Source: Thermoleophilia bacterium (GTDB taxonomy: Bacteria > Actinomycetota > Thermoleophilia > Gaiellales > Gaiellaceae). From it: a stretch of DNA of 64,000 nt. The DNA is taken from contig JAHDVS010000011.1 of the NCBI GenBank assembly GCA_023382435.1, positions 1 through 64,000 of the forward strand, read 5' to 3'. The notes beneath the pieces are model-generated. The model worked only from the letters and a program-made list of their open reading frames with translations. It was not told the origin of the DNA and searched no databases. Positions 35,192-43,140 of this stretch are shown piece after piece. How positions within the stretch are numbered: the first letter of the stretch is position 1; each line of letters opens with the position of its first letter. Made by a program: the position numbers and the translations under genes.

Positions 35192-35665
35192 GTGTCCACT
35201 TTCCAGATCGCCCTCGTGCTCCACGTGTTCGGGGTGATCGTGATGCTCGGCGGGATCCTCACGGCCGGGCTCGCGTTCTACGCGGCCCGACGGCGCGAGC
35301 GCCCGGCCGAGATCGCCGCGATCCTGTCCCTGTCGCGCTGGGGCGTTCTCACGGGTGCGGTCGGATTCCTGATCGTGACCGGCTTCGGTCTCTGGCTCGT
35401 CGACCTCGGCGGGTTCGGGTACGGGGCGGACTGGCTCGTCGCGACGTACGTTCTGTTCGGGGTCTCGAACCTGCTCGGCGCGGCGACCGGACGCGCTCCG
35501 AAGCGCGCGCGCCAGCTTGCCGAGCGGCTCGCCGCGGACGGCGACCGGGCGACCGACGAGCTGCGACGGCTCCTTCGCGACCGGCCCTCCGAGGTGCTGA
35601 ATCATGTCTCGACCGCGCTCATGCTGGCGGTGCTCGTGCTCATGGTCTGGCGACCCGGGTCGTGA
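35192..35665 (+). CDS. DUF2269-like integral membrane protein
   Basis: 157 residues from GTG 35192, only 21 bases from the divergent kinase start. Four hydrophobic spans: TFQIALVLHVFGVIVMLGGILTAGLAF with a His in span 1, WGVLTGAVGFLIVTGFGLWLV, WLVATYVLFGVSNLLG and a C-terminal HVSTALMLAVLVLMVW. The pattern matches predicted membrane proteins of the DUF2269 type, whose function is unknown. The ATCATAGG region shared with the divergent gene is the likely promoter. Confidence 0.75.
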   Translation: MSTFQIALVLHVFGVIVMLGGILTAGLAFYAARRRERPAEIAAILSLSRWGVLTGAVGFLIVTGFGLWLVDLGGFGYGADWLVATYVLFGVSNLLGAATGRAPKRARQLAERLAADGDRATDELRRLLRDRPSEVLNHVSTALMLAVLVLMVWRPGS

Positions 35666-35680
35666 GCTAGGCTCCAGGGC

Positions 35681-35920
35681 GTGAGCGTTTCCCCGCTCGA
35701 CCCGAACGTCCTTCGCAGCGTCGCCGGCTACCTCGTCGCGGACGCGCGCGGCCGTGTCGTCGGGCGCGTCGAGGAGGCCACCGACAACCGCCTGACGGTG
35801 CGGGGCGGGCTGCCTCTGCGCCGCCGCCGCGTCGTGCTCGCGACCGAGATCGACGACGTCGACCAGACGAGCGGCGTGATCGCCCTGCGCGTCGAGCGCG
35901 GCACTCTGCGCACCCCGTAG
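35681..35920 (+). CDS. Small PRC-barrel-like protein
   Basis: 79 residues from GTG 35681, 15 bases after the membrane protein gene. The sequence VAGYLVADARGRVVGRVEEATDNRLTVRGGLPLRRRRVVLATEIDDVDQTSGVIALRVER fits the short beta-barrel PRC pattern (GxxVxDxxGxxVGxV...lxVxxG..........IpxxxIxxVd..ggxVxL). PRC-barrel proteins bind RNA, proteins or metabolites, so no specific role is proposed. The TAG stop (35918-35920) lies inside the left arm of a large palindrome. Confidence 0.65.
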   Translation: MSVSPLDPNVLRSVAGYLVADARGRVVGRVEEATDNRLTVRGGLPLRRRRVVLATEIDDVDQTSGVIALRVERGTLRTP

Positions 35921-35969
35921 GGGCGGGACGTGACCCGCCCCTACGGGGTGCTCGCCCGCCCCTACAGGA
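35911..35969. repeat. Dispersed GC-rich palindrome, copy D, containing stop codons of both flanking genes
   Basis: Left arm CACCCCGTAGGGGCGGG (35911-35927) and right arm CCCGCCCCTACGGGGTG (35934-35950) pair perfectly over 17 bases with a 6-base loop ACGTGA. A further half-copy GCCCGCCCCTACAGG follows (35954-35968). The TAG of the PRC-barrel-like gene lies in the left arm and the TAG of glnA (minus, 35962-35964) lies in the extra half-copy. The hairpin should act as a terminator for the convergent genes. Confidence 0.85.
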
Positions 35970-37308
35970 CCGGCAGGTAGCGCGCGAGCTCCCAGGGCGT
36001 GACCTGCAGGCGGTACTCGTCCCACTCCTTCTCCTTGATCTGCACGAAGCGCTCGAAGGTGTGCGGGCCGAGGATCCGCTGGCAGAGCTCGGACTGTGCA
36101 AGCTCGTCGATCGCCTCGCCGAGCGACTCGGGCAGGCTGATGATGCCGCGCTCGCGCCGCTCCTCGTGGGTCAGCTCGAACAGGTTCTCCTCCATCGGCG
36201 GCGGCAGCTCGTAGCCTTTCTCGATCCCCTCGAGCCCGGCCTGGAGCAGCGCCGCGAAGGCCAGGTACGGGTTGCACGCGGGATCGGGGCAGCGGATCTC
36301 GGCGCGGGTCGCCTGCTCCCTGCCCGGGTGGTAGAGCGGGATCCGGATCAGCGCCGAGCGGTTACGCTGCGACCAGGCGACGTAGACGGGCGCTTCGTAG
36401 CCCGGCACGAGGCGCTTGTAGGAGTTGACCCACTGGGCGAAGATCGCGCAGATCTCACGCGCGTGATGGAGTTGCCCCGCGATGAACGCCTTGGCCGTGG
36501 GCGACAGGTGCCACGGGTCTTCCGGGTCGTAGAACGCGTTCTTGCCGTTCGTGAACAGGGACTGGTGGGTGTGCATCCCCGAGCCGTTCTGGCCGAACAG
36601 GGGCTTCGGCATGAACGTCGCGTAGATGCCGTACTTCGTTGCGATCTCCTTGACGATCAGCCGGTAGGTGACCGTGTGGTCGGCCATGCCGAGCGCCTCG
36701 GAGTAGCGCATGTCGATCTCGTGCTGGGACGGCGCCACCTCGTGGTGGGCGTACTCGACCGGGATGCCCATCGACTCGAGCGCCTTGATCGTCTCCTTGC
36801 GCCATTCGGACGCCACGTCGAGGGTCGCGAGGTCGAAGTAGCCGCCGTGGTCGAGCACGCGCGTGCCGCTGTCGTCCTCGAAGTAGAAGTACTCGAGCTC
36901 GGGCCCGACGTTGAAGGTCTCGAAGCCCATGGCGCGCATCCGCTCGAGCGCGCGGCGCAGCACGTAGCGCGGGTCGCCCTCGTACGGTTTCCCGTCCGGC
37001 GTGACGATGTCGCAGATCATGCGCCCGACCTTGTACTCGCCGGTGCGCCAGGGGAGCACCTGGAACGTCCCGGGATCGGGGATCGCGACCATGTCCGACT
37101 CCTCGATCGGGTTGAAGCCCGTGATCGACGAGCCGTCGAAGCCCATCCCATCGTCGAGCGCCGCCTCGATCTCCTGCACCGTGACGGCGAAGCTCTTGAG
37201 CTGGCCCAGGATGTCCGTGAACCAGAGGAGGACGAAGTCGACCCCTTCCTCCGCCATGCGCTCGAGAACGCGCTTGCGATCCGCCGGATCGCTCGTTGCC
37301 CTTCCCAT
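35962..37308 (-). CDS. glnA: Glutamine synthetase, type I
   Basis: 448 residues from ATG 37308, with AGGAGG five bases upstream. The beta-grasp domain has VDFVLLWFTDILGQLKSF and GMGFDGSSITGF. The catalytic domain has GPELEYFYFED, EYAHHEVAPSQHEIDMRY, MPKPLFGQNGSGMHTHQSL, and RNRSALIRIPLYHPG with RAEIRCPDPACNPYLAFAALLQAG. It makes glutamine from glutamate, ammonia and ATP. At the site where adenylylated enzymes have NLYDLPPEE this one has NLFELTHEERRERGI: Phe replaces Tyr, so control by adenylylation is not expected. It is preceded by a leader with an intrinsic terminator. Confidence 0.97.
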   Translation of the reverse strand: MGRATSDPADRKRVLERMAEEGVDFVLLWFTDILGQLKSFAVTVQEIEAALDDGMGFDGSSITGFNPIEESDMVAIPDPGTFQVLPWRTGEYKVGRMICDIVTPDGKPYEGDPRYVLRRALERMRAMGFETFNVGPELEYFYFEDDSGTRVLDHGGYFDLATLDVASEWRKETIKALESMGIPVEYAHHEVAPSQHEIDMRYSEALGMADHTVTYRLIVKEIATKYGIYATFMPKPLFGQNGSGMHTHQSLFTNGKNAFYDPEDPWHLSPTAKAFIAGQLHHAREICAIFAQWVNSYKRLVPGYEAPVYVAWSQRNRSALIRIPLYHPGREQATRAEIRCPDPACNPYLAFAALLQAGLEGIEKGYELPPPMEENLFELTHEERRERGIISLPESLGEAIDELAQSELCQRILGPHTFERFVQIKEKEWDEYRLQVTPWELARYLPVL

Positions 37309-37325
37309 CGACACCTCCTGAAATG

Positions 37326-37390
37326 AAAAAAGCCCCAGGCGCAATCAGCTTGCGCCTGAGGCATCGTCGCCTCGAACGGGGGCCAGTATA
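37326..37390 (-). promoter_or_regulatory. glnA promoter and leader with intrinsic terminator (attenuator)
   Basis: On the minus strand a -10 TATACT (37390-37385) is followed by hairpin P1, stem GAGGC/GCCTC with hexaloop GACGAT (37373-37358). Then comes a 13-bp terminator hairpin GCCTCAGGCGCAA/TTGCGCCTGGGGC with loop GCTGA (37362-37332) and six T (37331-37326). The glnA Shine-Dalgarno follows only a few bases later. The GCCTC of P1 is also the first part of the terminator stem, so the two compete. Readthrough control of glnA is therefore likely. The trigger is not known; an ANTAR antiterminator is encoded nearby. Confidence 0.75.
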
Positions 37391-37424
37391 GACGATCGGG
37401 GGGCCGGCGCGCCCCCCGATCGTC
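37391..37424 (-). terminator. Terminator hairpin downstream of the SIMPL gene
   Basis: Perfect 13-bp arms GACGATCGGGGGG (37391-37403) and CCCCCCGATCGTC (37412-37424) with an 8-base loop, starting ten bases after the stop of the leftward SIMPL gene. There is no T-run; the hairpin runs straight into the glnA -10. Confidence 0.75.
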
Positions 37425-37434
37425 ACCGCCATGC

Positions 37435-38163
37435 CTACGAGATCGCGAAGGTCACGGTCAGGGTCGCCTGGATCTCCTGGAGGCCGGGCTCGATCGGGAC
37501 GCCGCCGCCCGCCGAGTCCTGCGCCGCTTCCGCGTAGACGGGGACGGAGCCGCCGCCCTCGACGATGTTGACGACCGCGCCGAGCGAGACGCCGGCGGCC
37601 GCCGCGATCGCCTTCGCCTTGGCGCGCGCGTCCTCGAGCGCCACCTTCAGGGCGTCCTGGTAGAAGCCGCTCTGATCGTCGATCGACAGCATCGGCCCGT
37701 ACACCTGGTTCGCTCCCGCTGCGGCGGCCGCGTCCACGACGGGGCCGACATTCGCCAGATCCGCGATCTTCGCCGTGATCGTGTTGACCGCCGAGTAGCC
37801 GACGATCGCCTGGCCGTCGTCGGAGTAGCGCGGGTAGACCGAGACCTGCTGCGTCTGGATGTCCGCGGAGGCGACACCGGCGGCCTTGACCGCGTCGATC
37901 ACCTTCTGCACCGCAGCGTTGTTCGCGTCGAGCGCCGCGCCGGCGGTCTCGCCCTGGGATTCGACGCCGAACGAGAACTCAGCCCGGTCGGGCGCCGCCT
38001 CGACCGAGCCCATCCCGGTCACCGTGATCCCGGTCGGCGCCGTGCCTGCCGCGGCCTGACCGTTCGCCTCGTCCGGGCGGCCAACGCCCGCGAACGCCGC
38101 GATGCCGACGCCGAGCGCTGCCAGCGCCGCAACGGCGGCGACTCTCCTGCCGATGTGGTTCAT
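37435..38163 (-). CDS. SIMPL (DUF541) domain exported protein
   Basis: 242 residues from ATG 38163, with GGAGGAGG five bases upstream. Signal peptide/anchor RRVAAVAALAALGVGIAAFAGVG, then the SIMPL domain: ITVTGMGSVEAAPDRAEFSFGVESQGETAGAALDANNAAVQKVIDAVKAAGV, IQTQQVSVYPRY, GYSAVNTITAKI and an Ala-rich helix before the last strand ATLTVTFAIS. Members (OMP28/YggE-like) form periplasmic or surface oligomers; some are linked to oxidative stress. Role here unassigned. Monocistronic. Confidence 0.92.
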   Translation of the reverse strand: MNHIGRRVAAVAALAALGVGIAAFAGVGRPDEANGQAAAGTAPTGITVTGMGSVEAAPDRAEFSFGVESQGETAGAALDANNAAVQKVIDAVKAAGVASADIQTQQVSVYPRYSDDGQAIVGYSAVNTITAKIADLANVGPVVDAAAAAGANQVYGPMLSIDDQSGFYQDALKVALEDARAKAKAIAAAAGVSLGAVVNIVEGGGSVPVYAEAAQDSAGGGVPIEPGLQEIQATLTVTFAIS

Positions 38164-38231
38164 TCCAGCCTCCTCCGCTGTTCGTCGTTCATGATCCTCG
38201 GACGGGCCGGCGGGCGGAATTGTTCCCGGCG

Positions 38232-38756
38232 TCAGCCGGTCGTGGCGTACGCCGGCGCGGCCGTCGCTCCCAGGTACTGCTGCCAGCGCTCGGGGATGTG
38301 GGATGCGGCGAGCGTGACGAACAGGGCCGGCGCGGGCGGGCGCGGCTTCACCTGCGGGTGCATCTGGGCCTCCTCCGGCAGCCGGTCGCCCTTGCGCAGG
38401 TTGCACGGGGCGCAGGAGGCGACCACGTTCTCCCACACGGAGTCGCCGCCGCGGCTGCGAGGCACGACGTGGTCGAGCGTGAGCCGCCCGGTCGTCCCGC
38501 AGTACTGGCAGCGCCAGCCGTCGCGCGCGAACAGGGCCCGCCTCGAGATGCGCCTCTGGATCACGCGCGGCACCCGGACGTACGCGACGAGCCTGATCAC
38601 GTGGGGCCACGTGTAGGCGCGGGCGGCGGAGCGCAGCGGGCGATCGGCCTCCTCGAGCACCTCGGCCTTCCCCTTGATCACGAGCACGTGCGCACGTCGC
38701 ACGGAGCAGACGTTCAGGGGCTCGTAGCTCGAGTTGAGAACGAGAACCTGCTGCAT
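38232..38756 (-). CDS. HNH endonuclease family protein
   Basis: 174 residues. N-terminal VLVLNSSYEPLNVCSVRRAHVLVIKGKAEVLEE is the pattern of a conserved bacterial single-copy HNH protein. The HNH core includes zinc Cys pairs CQYCGTTGRLTLDHVVPRSRGG and ENVVASCAPCNLRKGDRLP, with catalytic His in LDHVVP. Such proteins are widespread in actinobacteria and cyanobacteria as stand-alone chromosomal genes with unknown substrate, so a restriction role should not be assumed. Confidence 0.93.
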   Translation of the reverse strand: MQQVLVLNSSYEPLNVCSVRRAHVLVIKGKAEVLEEADRPLRSAARAYTWPHVIRLVAYVRVPRVIQRRISRRALFARDGWRCQYCGTTGRLTLDHVVPRSRGGDSVWENVVASCAPCNLRKGDRLPEEAQMHPQVKPRPPAPALFVTLAASHIPERWQQYLGATAAPAYATTG

Positions 38757-38805
38757 ACCGGGGATTCTACGGGTCGCCCCCGCGCCCCCGGGGTCGCGGA
38801 TCCCC

Positions 38806-39288
38806 TCAGGACGACATGGCGCGCTCGACCGACGCCTGCTCCTCGGGCGAAAGCGGCACGGGAGCCCGGCCGCGCACGAGCTCCTTGACGTAGATGCGCG
38901 CGTAGTCGCGGCCCTGGATCGCGGTGATCAGGATGCCGGAGCGGGACGCGTCGAGGAACGCGAGCGACGCGGACTGCTGGCCGCCCACGTCCTCGTAGGC
39001 GTCGTAGCGCACGATCGCGGTCCTCGAGAGCGTGCCGTCCACCCGCTTGTCGACCCGCACGAGTGCGGCAGCCAGCTCGTCCACGGCTCCGTGGAGCTCG
39101 TCGATGCGGGTCTGCAGCGAGACGGCGAAGTTCACGAGGTCTTCGCGTCCGGCACCGAGCACGACCGACTGGGCCCGCCGCACCGTGCGCAGCGTCCGCC
39201 AGTAGAGAAACGCGAGGCCGAGCGCGAGAGTCGCGACCGCCGCTGCCGCGATGGCTATCCACGCGGCGGTCGTGCTCGAGACGTCCAC
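38806..39288 (-). CDS. DUF4446 membrane-anchored protein
   Basis: 160 residues from GTG 39288. One N-terminal span (AAWIAIAAAAVATLALGLAFLYW, about 8-30) and a heptad-like helical region (LVNFAVSLQTRIDELHGAVDELAAALVRVDKRV) precede the DUF4446 core RTAIVRYDAYEDVGGQQSASLAFLDASRSGILITAIQGRDYARIYVKELVRG. The family is common in Firmicutes and Actinobacteria with no known function. It sits 12 bases after the CARDB-like gene, so they are probably co-transcribed. Confidence 0.9.
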   Translation of the reverse strand: MDVSSTTAAWIAIAAAAVATLALGLAFLYWRTLRTVRRAQSVVLGAGREDLVNFAVSLQTRIDELHGAVDELAAALVRVDKRVDGTLSRTAIVRYDAYEDVGGQQSASLAFLDASRSGILITAIQGRDYARIYVKELVRGRAPVPLSPEEQASVERAMSS

Positions 39289-39300
39289 GCGCGCCTGCTG

Positions 39301-40461
39301 CTACTCGAGGGAGAAGATGACCGGGTACTCGGCCGTGTTGTTGTCCGTGTTCTGCTCGCCCTCCACGGGTTTCACGGCCACTTTCAGGGTGTAGGGGCGG
39401 CTGAAGTCGATATTCGAGAAGTCCCGGAACGTGACCGACTTCGTCTCGCCGGCGTTGATCAGATCGATCGTGGCTTGCCGCTTGATCGGCTCGGGGGACG
39501 TGATCGTCAGCGTCACCTTCACTTTGGTCTCCTGGAAGTCGCCGGAGTTCTTCACCTGCGCCTCGAACGCGAGCTGGTCGGAGGCGATGATCGTCGTCTC
39601 CTGATCCGGCGAGAGCGCCTGGCCGTCCGGCTGGACGAGCACGCCCTCGATCTGGTTGCCGTGGAGCCCGCCGTCGGTGCCGCCGCCGCCGCCGCCCTGC
39701 GTGCGCTTGACGAGCTCGGCGAGCGAGTTCTGGCTCAGGAGCTCCGGGCTCTCCAGGAACGTCGAGGCGGGAACCGCGACCCCCGAGATCTCCTCCTGCT
39801 TCATCACCTGCTCGGAGCGGCCCTTGAACAGGTCGTCGTAGACGACGTTTCCCGCGACGATGCGAAAGGCCTGCTCGGCGAGCGTCGTGCCCGCGGTCTC
39901 CGGCTCCGTCGCGGGCTGGAGCTGGGCGAAGGCGCGCTCGAGTCCCGCGAGCCCGCTCTGGCGAAGCTGCATCGCCTCGACCAGGCTTTCCTGCTCGCTG
40001 ACGAGCGGCCCGGGCGGCGTCAGCTCGCCGGCCCGAGCCACGACCTGCGCCTGCTGTTTGGCAAGGCCTGCGAGGCCGGTGCCGAGGTCGTCGAGCGTCA
40101 CGCCCGGCGTCGTCAGGAGCTCCCCGAGCTGCGTTCCGATCGAGTCGGACTCGCGCACGACCGCCGCGGCGGCTTGCATGTAGTCCTCGTAGGAGCCCTT
40201 CTTCTGGCCGCCCCGGCAGCTGTTGACCCAGAACACGAGCACGACCGCGAGCACGATCGCGCCCCCGATCAAAAGCGCGAGGCGGACGAGCGGCGTCGGC
40301 GCCCCTGGTGACCGCGGCCGGATCGGGGGCGTGCCGCCGCCGCCCCCGCCCTCGCGGGGCCTGGGCGCGGGCTCGACCGGCGAGCGCTCGATCGTCGGAG
40401 GCTCGTCGAAGAAGTCGAACTCGATGTCGGAATCGGCGTCGGTTCTGTCCCGATCGGCCAC
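39301..40461 (-). CDS. Anchored exported protein with C-terminal CARDB-like domain
   Basis: 386 residues from GTG 40461 (VADRDRTDADSDIEFDFFDEPPTIE). A cytoplasmic acidic/Pro-Gly-rich N-terminus (1-80) is followed by one span (LVRLALLIGGAIVLAVVLVFWVNSC, about 82-106) and an extracellular helical domain (115-250, YEDYMQAAAAVVRESDSIGTQLGELL). A Gly6 linker leads to a C-terminal beta-sandwich of the CARDB type (QLAFEAQVKNSGDFQETKVKVTLTITSPEPIKRQATIDLINAGETKSVTF). This resembles a wall-facing adhesion or sensor protein. Divergent from the Ser/Thr kinase operon and close to it, so a link to wall growth is possible. Confidence 0.72.
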   Translation of the reverse strand: MADRDRTDADSDIEFDFFDEPPTIERSPVEPAPRPREGGGGGGTPPIRPRSPGAPTPLVRLALLIGGAIVLAVVLVFWVNSCRGGQKKGSYEDYMQAAAAVVRESDSIGTQLGELLTTPGVTLDDLGTGLAGLAKQQAQVVARAGELTPPGPLVSEQESLVEAMQLRQSGLAGLERAFAQLQPATEPETAGTTLAEQAFRIVAGNVVYDDLFKGRSEQVMKQEEISGVAVPASTFLESPELLSQNSLAELVKRTQGGGGGGTDGGLHGNQIEGVLVQPDGQALSPDQETTIIASDQLAFEAQVKNSGDFQETKVKVTLTITSPEPIKRQATIDLINAGETKSVTFRDFSNIDFSRPYTLKVAVKPVEGEQNTDNNTAEYPVIFSLE

Positions 40462-40606
40462 AGCGGAAGCGGTCGTGGGGGAACGATGATCGGCCGGGCG
40501 GCCGCCCAAGAGGTTCGCCGAGCATAGCAGCAAACCCTGCAAACGATCTCGCCTGTGGTTGCCGTGCAGGAGTCCGCTATCCCGCCGCCAAGGTCATGGG
40601 CGGCTC

Positions 40607-42265
40607 ATGGGACAGCCGGCGGCTCTCGCGTACTCGGACGGCCTCATCCTCGGCCGCTACCGGGCGCTGCGCCCGCTCGGCAGCGGGGGCCACGGGTCCG
40701 TGTGGCTCGCTCGCGACGAGCGCAGCGGTCGCGACGTCGCGCTCAAGGTCGTACCGCGCGAGGGCAAGGCGGGTACCCGCGCGGAGCGCGAGGCACTCGC
40801 GGTCGCCCGGCTGCGCAGCCGCTACTGCGCACGGGTGTACGCGGTGGAGCGGGACGATCGCCACGTGTACGTCGCCTACGAATACCTCCCGGGGAAGACC
40901 CTGCGGGAGGCGATCAGGGCAGGCGACCTCAACGACGCGGCGTCCGTGGAGGCGGCCGCCCAGCTGCTCGACGCGCTCGCCCATGCCCACCACCGCGGGA
41001 TCGTCCACCGGGACGTGAAGCCTGCGAACATCCTGCTCGTCGAGGGCCCCGACATCTCGCTGCGGCTGCTCGACTTCGGGCTTGCCCAGCTCGGCGACGC
41101 CGACGCGCTCACGGCAACCGGTGACGTGCCCGGCACGCTCGCGTACATCGCGCCGGAGCGCCTGTCGGGCGAGCAGGCGACCGGGGCAGCCGACGTCTGG
41201 GCGGCCGGCGTGATCCTGTGGGAGATGCTGGCCGGCTACCAGCCGTTCTGGTCGGGCTCGCCGGTCGAGACGGCCCGGTTGATCGCCGCGGGCCCGCCCC
41301 CGCTGGCGAAGTTGCGTCCGGACCTACCGCGCCGGCTGGCAGCCGCCGTCGATCGCGCGGTCGCCGTCGACCCGCGCCGGCGACCGAGCCCGAAGCGCCT
41401 CGCCGCCGAGCTCAGGGCGGGTCTCGAGGAGCGCATCGAGCGCCGGCGGCGCAGCCATTCCGTGTCCCGTCGGGCCCTCGTCGAGCGGGCGCCTCATGCC
41501 GGGCTGGCCGCCGCGTTCACCGCTGGCGTGGCGATGCTGTTTCCGTTCTACCCGTCCGGCTCGGCGCTGCCGCTCGCTGCCGCCGCGGCGGTGGCCTGTC
41601 TCGCCGTGCCGCGTGCGGGCTTCGCGCTCGCGCTCGCGCTCGCGCTGCTGCCGCTCGGCGACGTCTCCCTCGGACTCGCAGCGGTCTACGCATTCGCGGC
41701 GCTCGGTTGGCTGGCACTGTCCTGGAACGACACGCGGCGCGGCTTTCTCTTCGTCGCCGGGCCGCTGCTCGCGCTGACCGGACTGCTCCCGCTCGCGGCG
41801 CTCGCCGGGGCCCGGGCGACCGGAGCGTTCCGGAGGGCGGCGCAGGCGGGAGCGGCCGTGCTGGTCGCGGCCCTCGTTGCCGGTGTTCGCGGGGCTCCGC
41901 TTCCGTTCACGGGCGAGCAGCCGCCGCTCGGTCTCGGCATCGCGGGCTCGGACAGCCCGGTGGCAGTCGCGGGGGCGCTGTGGCGGGCGCTCGCCGCGCA
42001 GCCGGCCATCGGCGTCGAGGCAGCGCTGCTGGCTGCCACGGCCGCTGCGCTGCCGCTGCTGAGGCGCAGCGGGCTCGGCGGCATTGCCGTGCTCGCGTGC
42101 GCGCTGCCGGTGGCGATGCTGCTCGGCCCGCCCCTGCTCGGCGCAGGAGGCGTGGAGTCGCCGGCGCTGCTCGGCGGCGTCGCCGTGCTGGCCGCGGCTG
42201 TCGGGGCACCCGCCCTGCTCGCGCGGCTGCGTTGCCGGGCCGGGCAGGCTTCGCGCCTACAATGA
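40607..42265 (+). CDS. Ser/Thr protein kinase with C-terminal multi-span membrane domain
   Basis: 552 residues from ATG 40607. The kinase domain (12-275) is complete: Gly loop GSGGHGSV (25-32), Lys47 in VALKV, HRDVKPANILL (134 onward), DFG at 156-158 and APE at 182-184. After a basic linker, residues about 300-545 hold roughly eight to ten hydrophobic spans (ALALALALLPLGDVSLGLAAVYAFAALGWLAL and others). It has no PASTA or other wall-binding domain. First gene of the fhaA-fhaB-PP2C-rodA-pbpA-pknB operon, in the place of a regulatory kinase. Its ATGA stop-start overlap with fhaA suggests the two are made together. Confidence 0.92.
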   Translation: MGQPAALAYSDGLILGRYRALRPLGSGGHGSVWLARDERSGRDVALKVVPREGKAGTRAEREALAVARLRSRYCARVYAVERDDRHVYVAYEYLPGKTLREAIRAGDLNDAASVEAAAQLLDALAHAHHRGIVHRDVKPANILLVEGPDISLRLLDFGLAQLGDADALTATGDVPGTLAYIAPERLSGEQATGAADVWAAGVILWEMLAGYQPFWSGSPVETARLIAAGPPPLAKLRPDLPRRLAAAVDRAVAVDPRRRPSPKRLAAELRAGLEERIERRRRSHSVSRRALVERAPHAGLAAAFTAGVAMLFPFYPSGSALPLAAAAAVACLAVPRAGFALALALALLPLGDVSLGLAAVYAFAALGWLALSWNDTRRGFLFVAGPLLALTGLLPLAALAGARATGAFRRAAQAGAAVLVAALVAGVRGAPLPFTGEQPPLGLGIAGSDSPVAVAGALWRALAAQPAIGVEAALLAATAAALPLLRRSGLGGIAVLACALPVAMLLGPPLLGAGGVESPALLGGVAVLAAAVGAPALLARLRCRAGQASRLQ

Positions 42266-43140
42266 CCCGCCTGGGCCTCTTCCGCGGCATCGAGAATCGA
42301 ATCGAGTCCCTCTTCGAGGGCGTTTTCGGGCGTGCGTTTCGCTCGCACGTGCAGCCGGTCGAGCTGGCCCGGAAGCTCGCGAAGGAGATGGACGACCACA
42401 AGACGGTGTCCGTGTCGCGCGTCTACGTCCCCAACGAGTACGTCCTCTACCTGTCCCAGCGGGATCGGGCCCAGTTCGTGGGCTACGAGCGTTCGCTGCT
42501 CGACGAGCTGGCGGGCTACCTCGCGGAGCATGGCCGTCGCGAGGGCTACTCGCTCGTTTCGCCCCCCCGCGTCCTCCTCGAGGAGGACGCCGATCTCGCT
42601 GTCGGGGAGTTCGGCATCGCCACCAGGCTCGTGCAGGCACCGCCCCAGCCGGTGGCGGTCCCGCCGGCCCCCGCGCCCGCCCGGACGCCCGCCTCGCCCC
42701 CGCCGACGATGCCCGTGCGCTCCCCCGCTGTTTCGCCCGTCGTGCCTCCACCCGTCTCGCCGCCGCCGGCACCGGTGACCGATGACGGTGGCCAGACACG
42801 GGTCTACGAGCCGGAGGAGCCGCCGCCCGTCCCCGTGCCGCCGCCTCCGGCGGCCGAGCAGGTGTTCCTCGTCGGCGGCGGGGCGCGACACGAGATCCGC
42901 GGTGCCATTGCCGTGATCGGTCGCTCGAAGGAGTGCGACGTCGCCGTCGACGACGCGAGCGTCTCGCGGCGGCATGCCGAGGTGCGCGCTGGCCCGGACG
43001 GGTACTGGATCGTGGACCTCGGCTCGACGAACGGGACGGAGGTGAACGGGAAGCGCGTCGACCGCGTCCGGCTCGAGCCCGGCGATGTCGTCACGCTCGG
43101 CCAGACGGTGCTCCGGTTCGAGCATGCTCCCGGCGGGTGA
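42262..43140 (+). CDS. fhaA: FhaA-like protein: DUF3662 plus FHA domain
   Basis: 292 residues from ATG 42262. N-terminal DUF3662 domain (1-115): LGLFRGIENRIESLFEGVFGRAFRSHVQPVELARKLAKEMDDHKTVSVSRVYVPNEYVLYLS. A Pro-rich linker (about 130-200) precedes a C-terminal FHA domain with IGRSKECDVAVDDASVSRRHAEV and DLGSTNGTEVNGKRV. In mycobacteria FhaA binds phosphorylated MviN and helps control peptidoglycan synthesis at poles and septum. A phosphothreonine from the adjacent kinases is the expected ligand. Confidence 0.95.
   Translation: MTRLGLFRGIENRIESLFEGVFGRAFRSHVQPVELARKLAKEMDDHKTVSVSRVYVPNEYVLYLSQRDRAQFVGYERSLLDELAGYLAEHGRREGYSLVSPPRVLLEEDADLAVGEFGIATRLVQAPPQPVAVPPAPAPARTPASPPPTMPVRSPAVSPVVPPPVSPPPAPVTDDGGQTRVYEPEEPPPVPVPPPPAAEQVFLVGGGARHEIRGAIAVIGRSKECDVAVDDASVSRRHAEVRAGPDGYWIVDLGSTNGTEVNGKRVDRVRLEPGDVVTLGQTVLRFEHAPGG

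Noticed and set aside
37358-37373. The P1 hairpin as a proven ANTAR binding site
   Set aside because: It has a hexaloop, but G is at position 1 and A at position 2 rather than A at 1, and no clean second hexaloop precedes the terminator; kept only as a hypothesis.
37326-37390. A glutamine riboswitch in the glnA leader
   Set aside because: I do not see the conserved elements of known glutamine-binding motifs; only two simple hairpins and a terminator are visible.
38232-38756. HNH protein as a restriction enzyme
   Set aside because: No methyltransferase nearby, and the N-terminus matches a widespread single-copy chromosomal HNH family.
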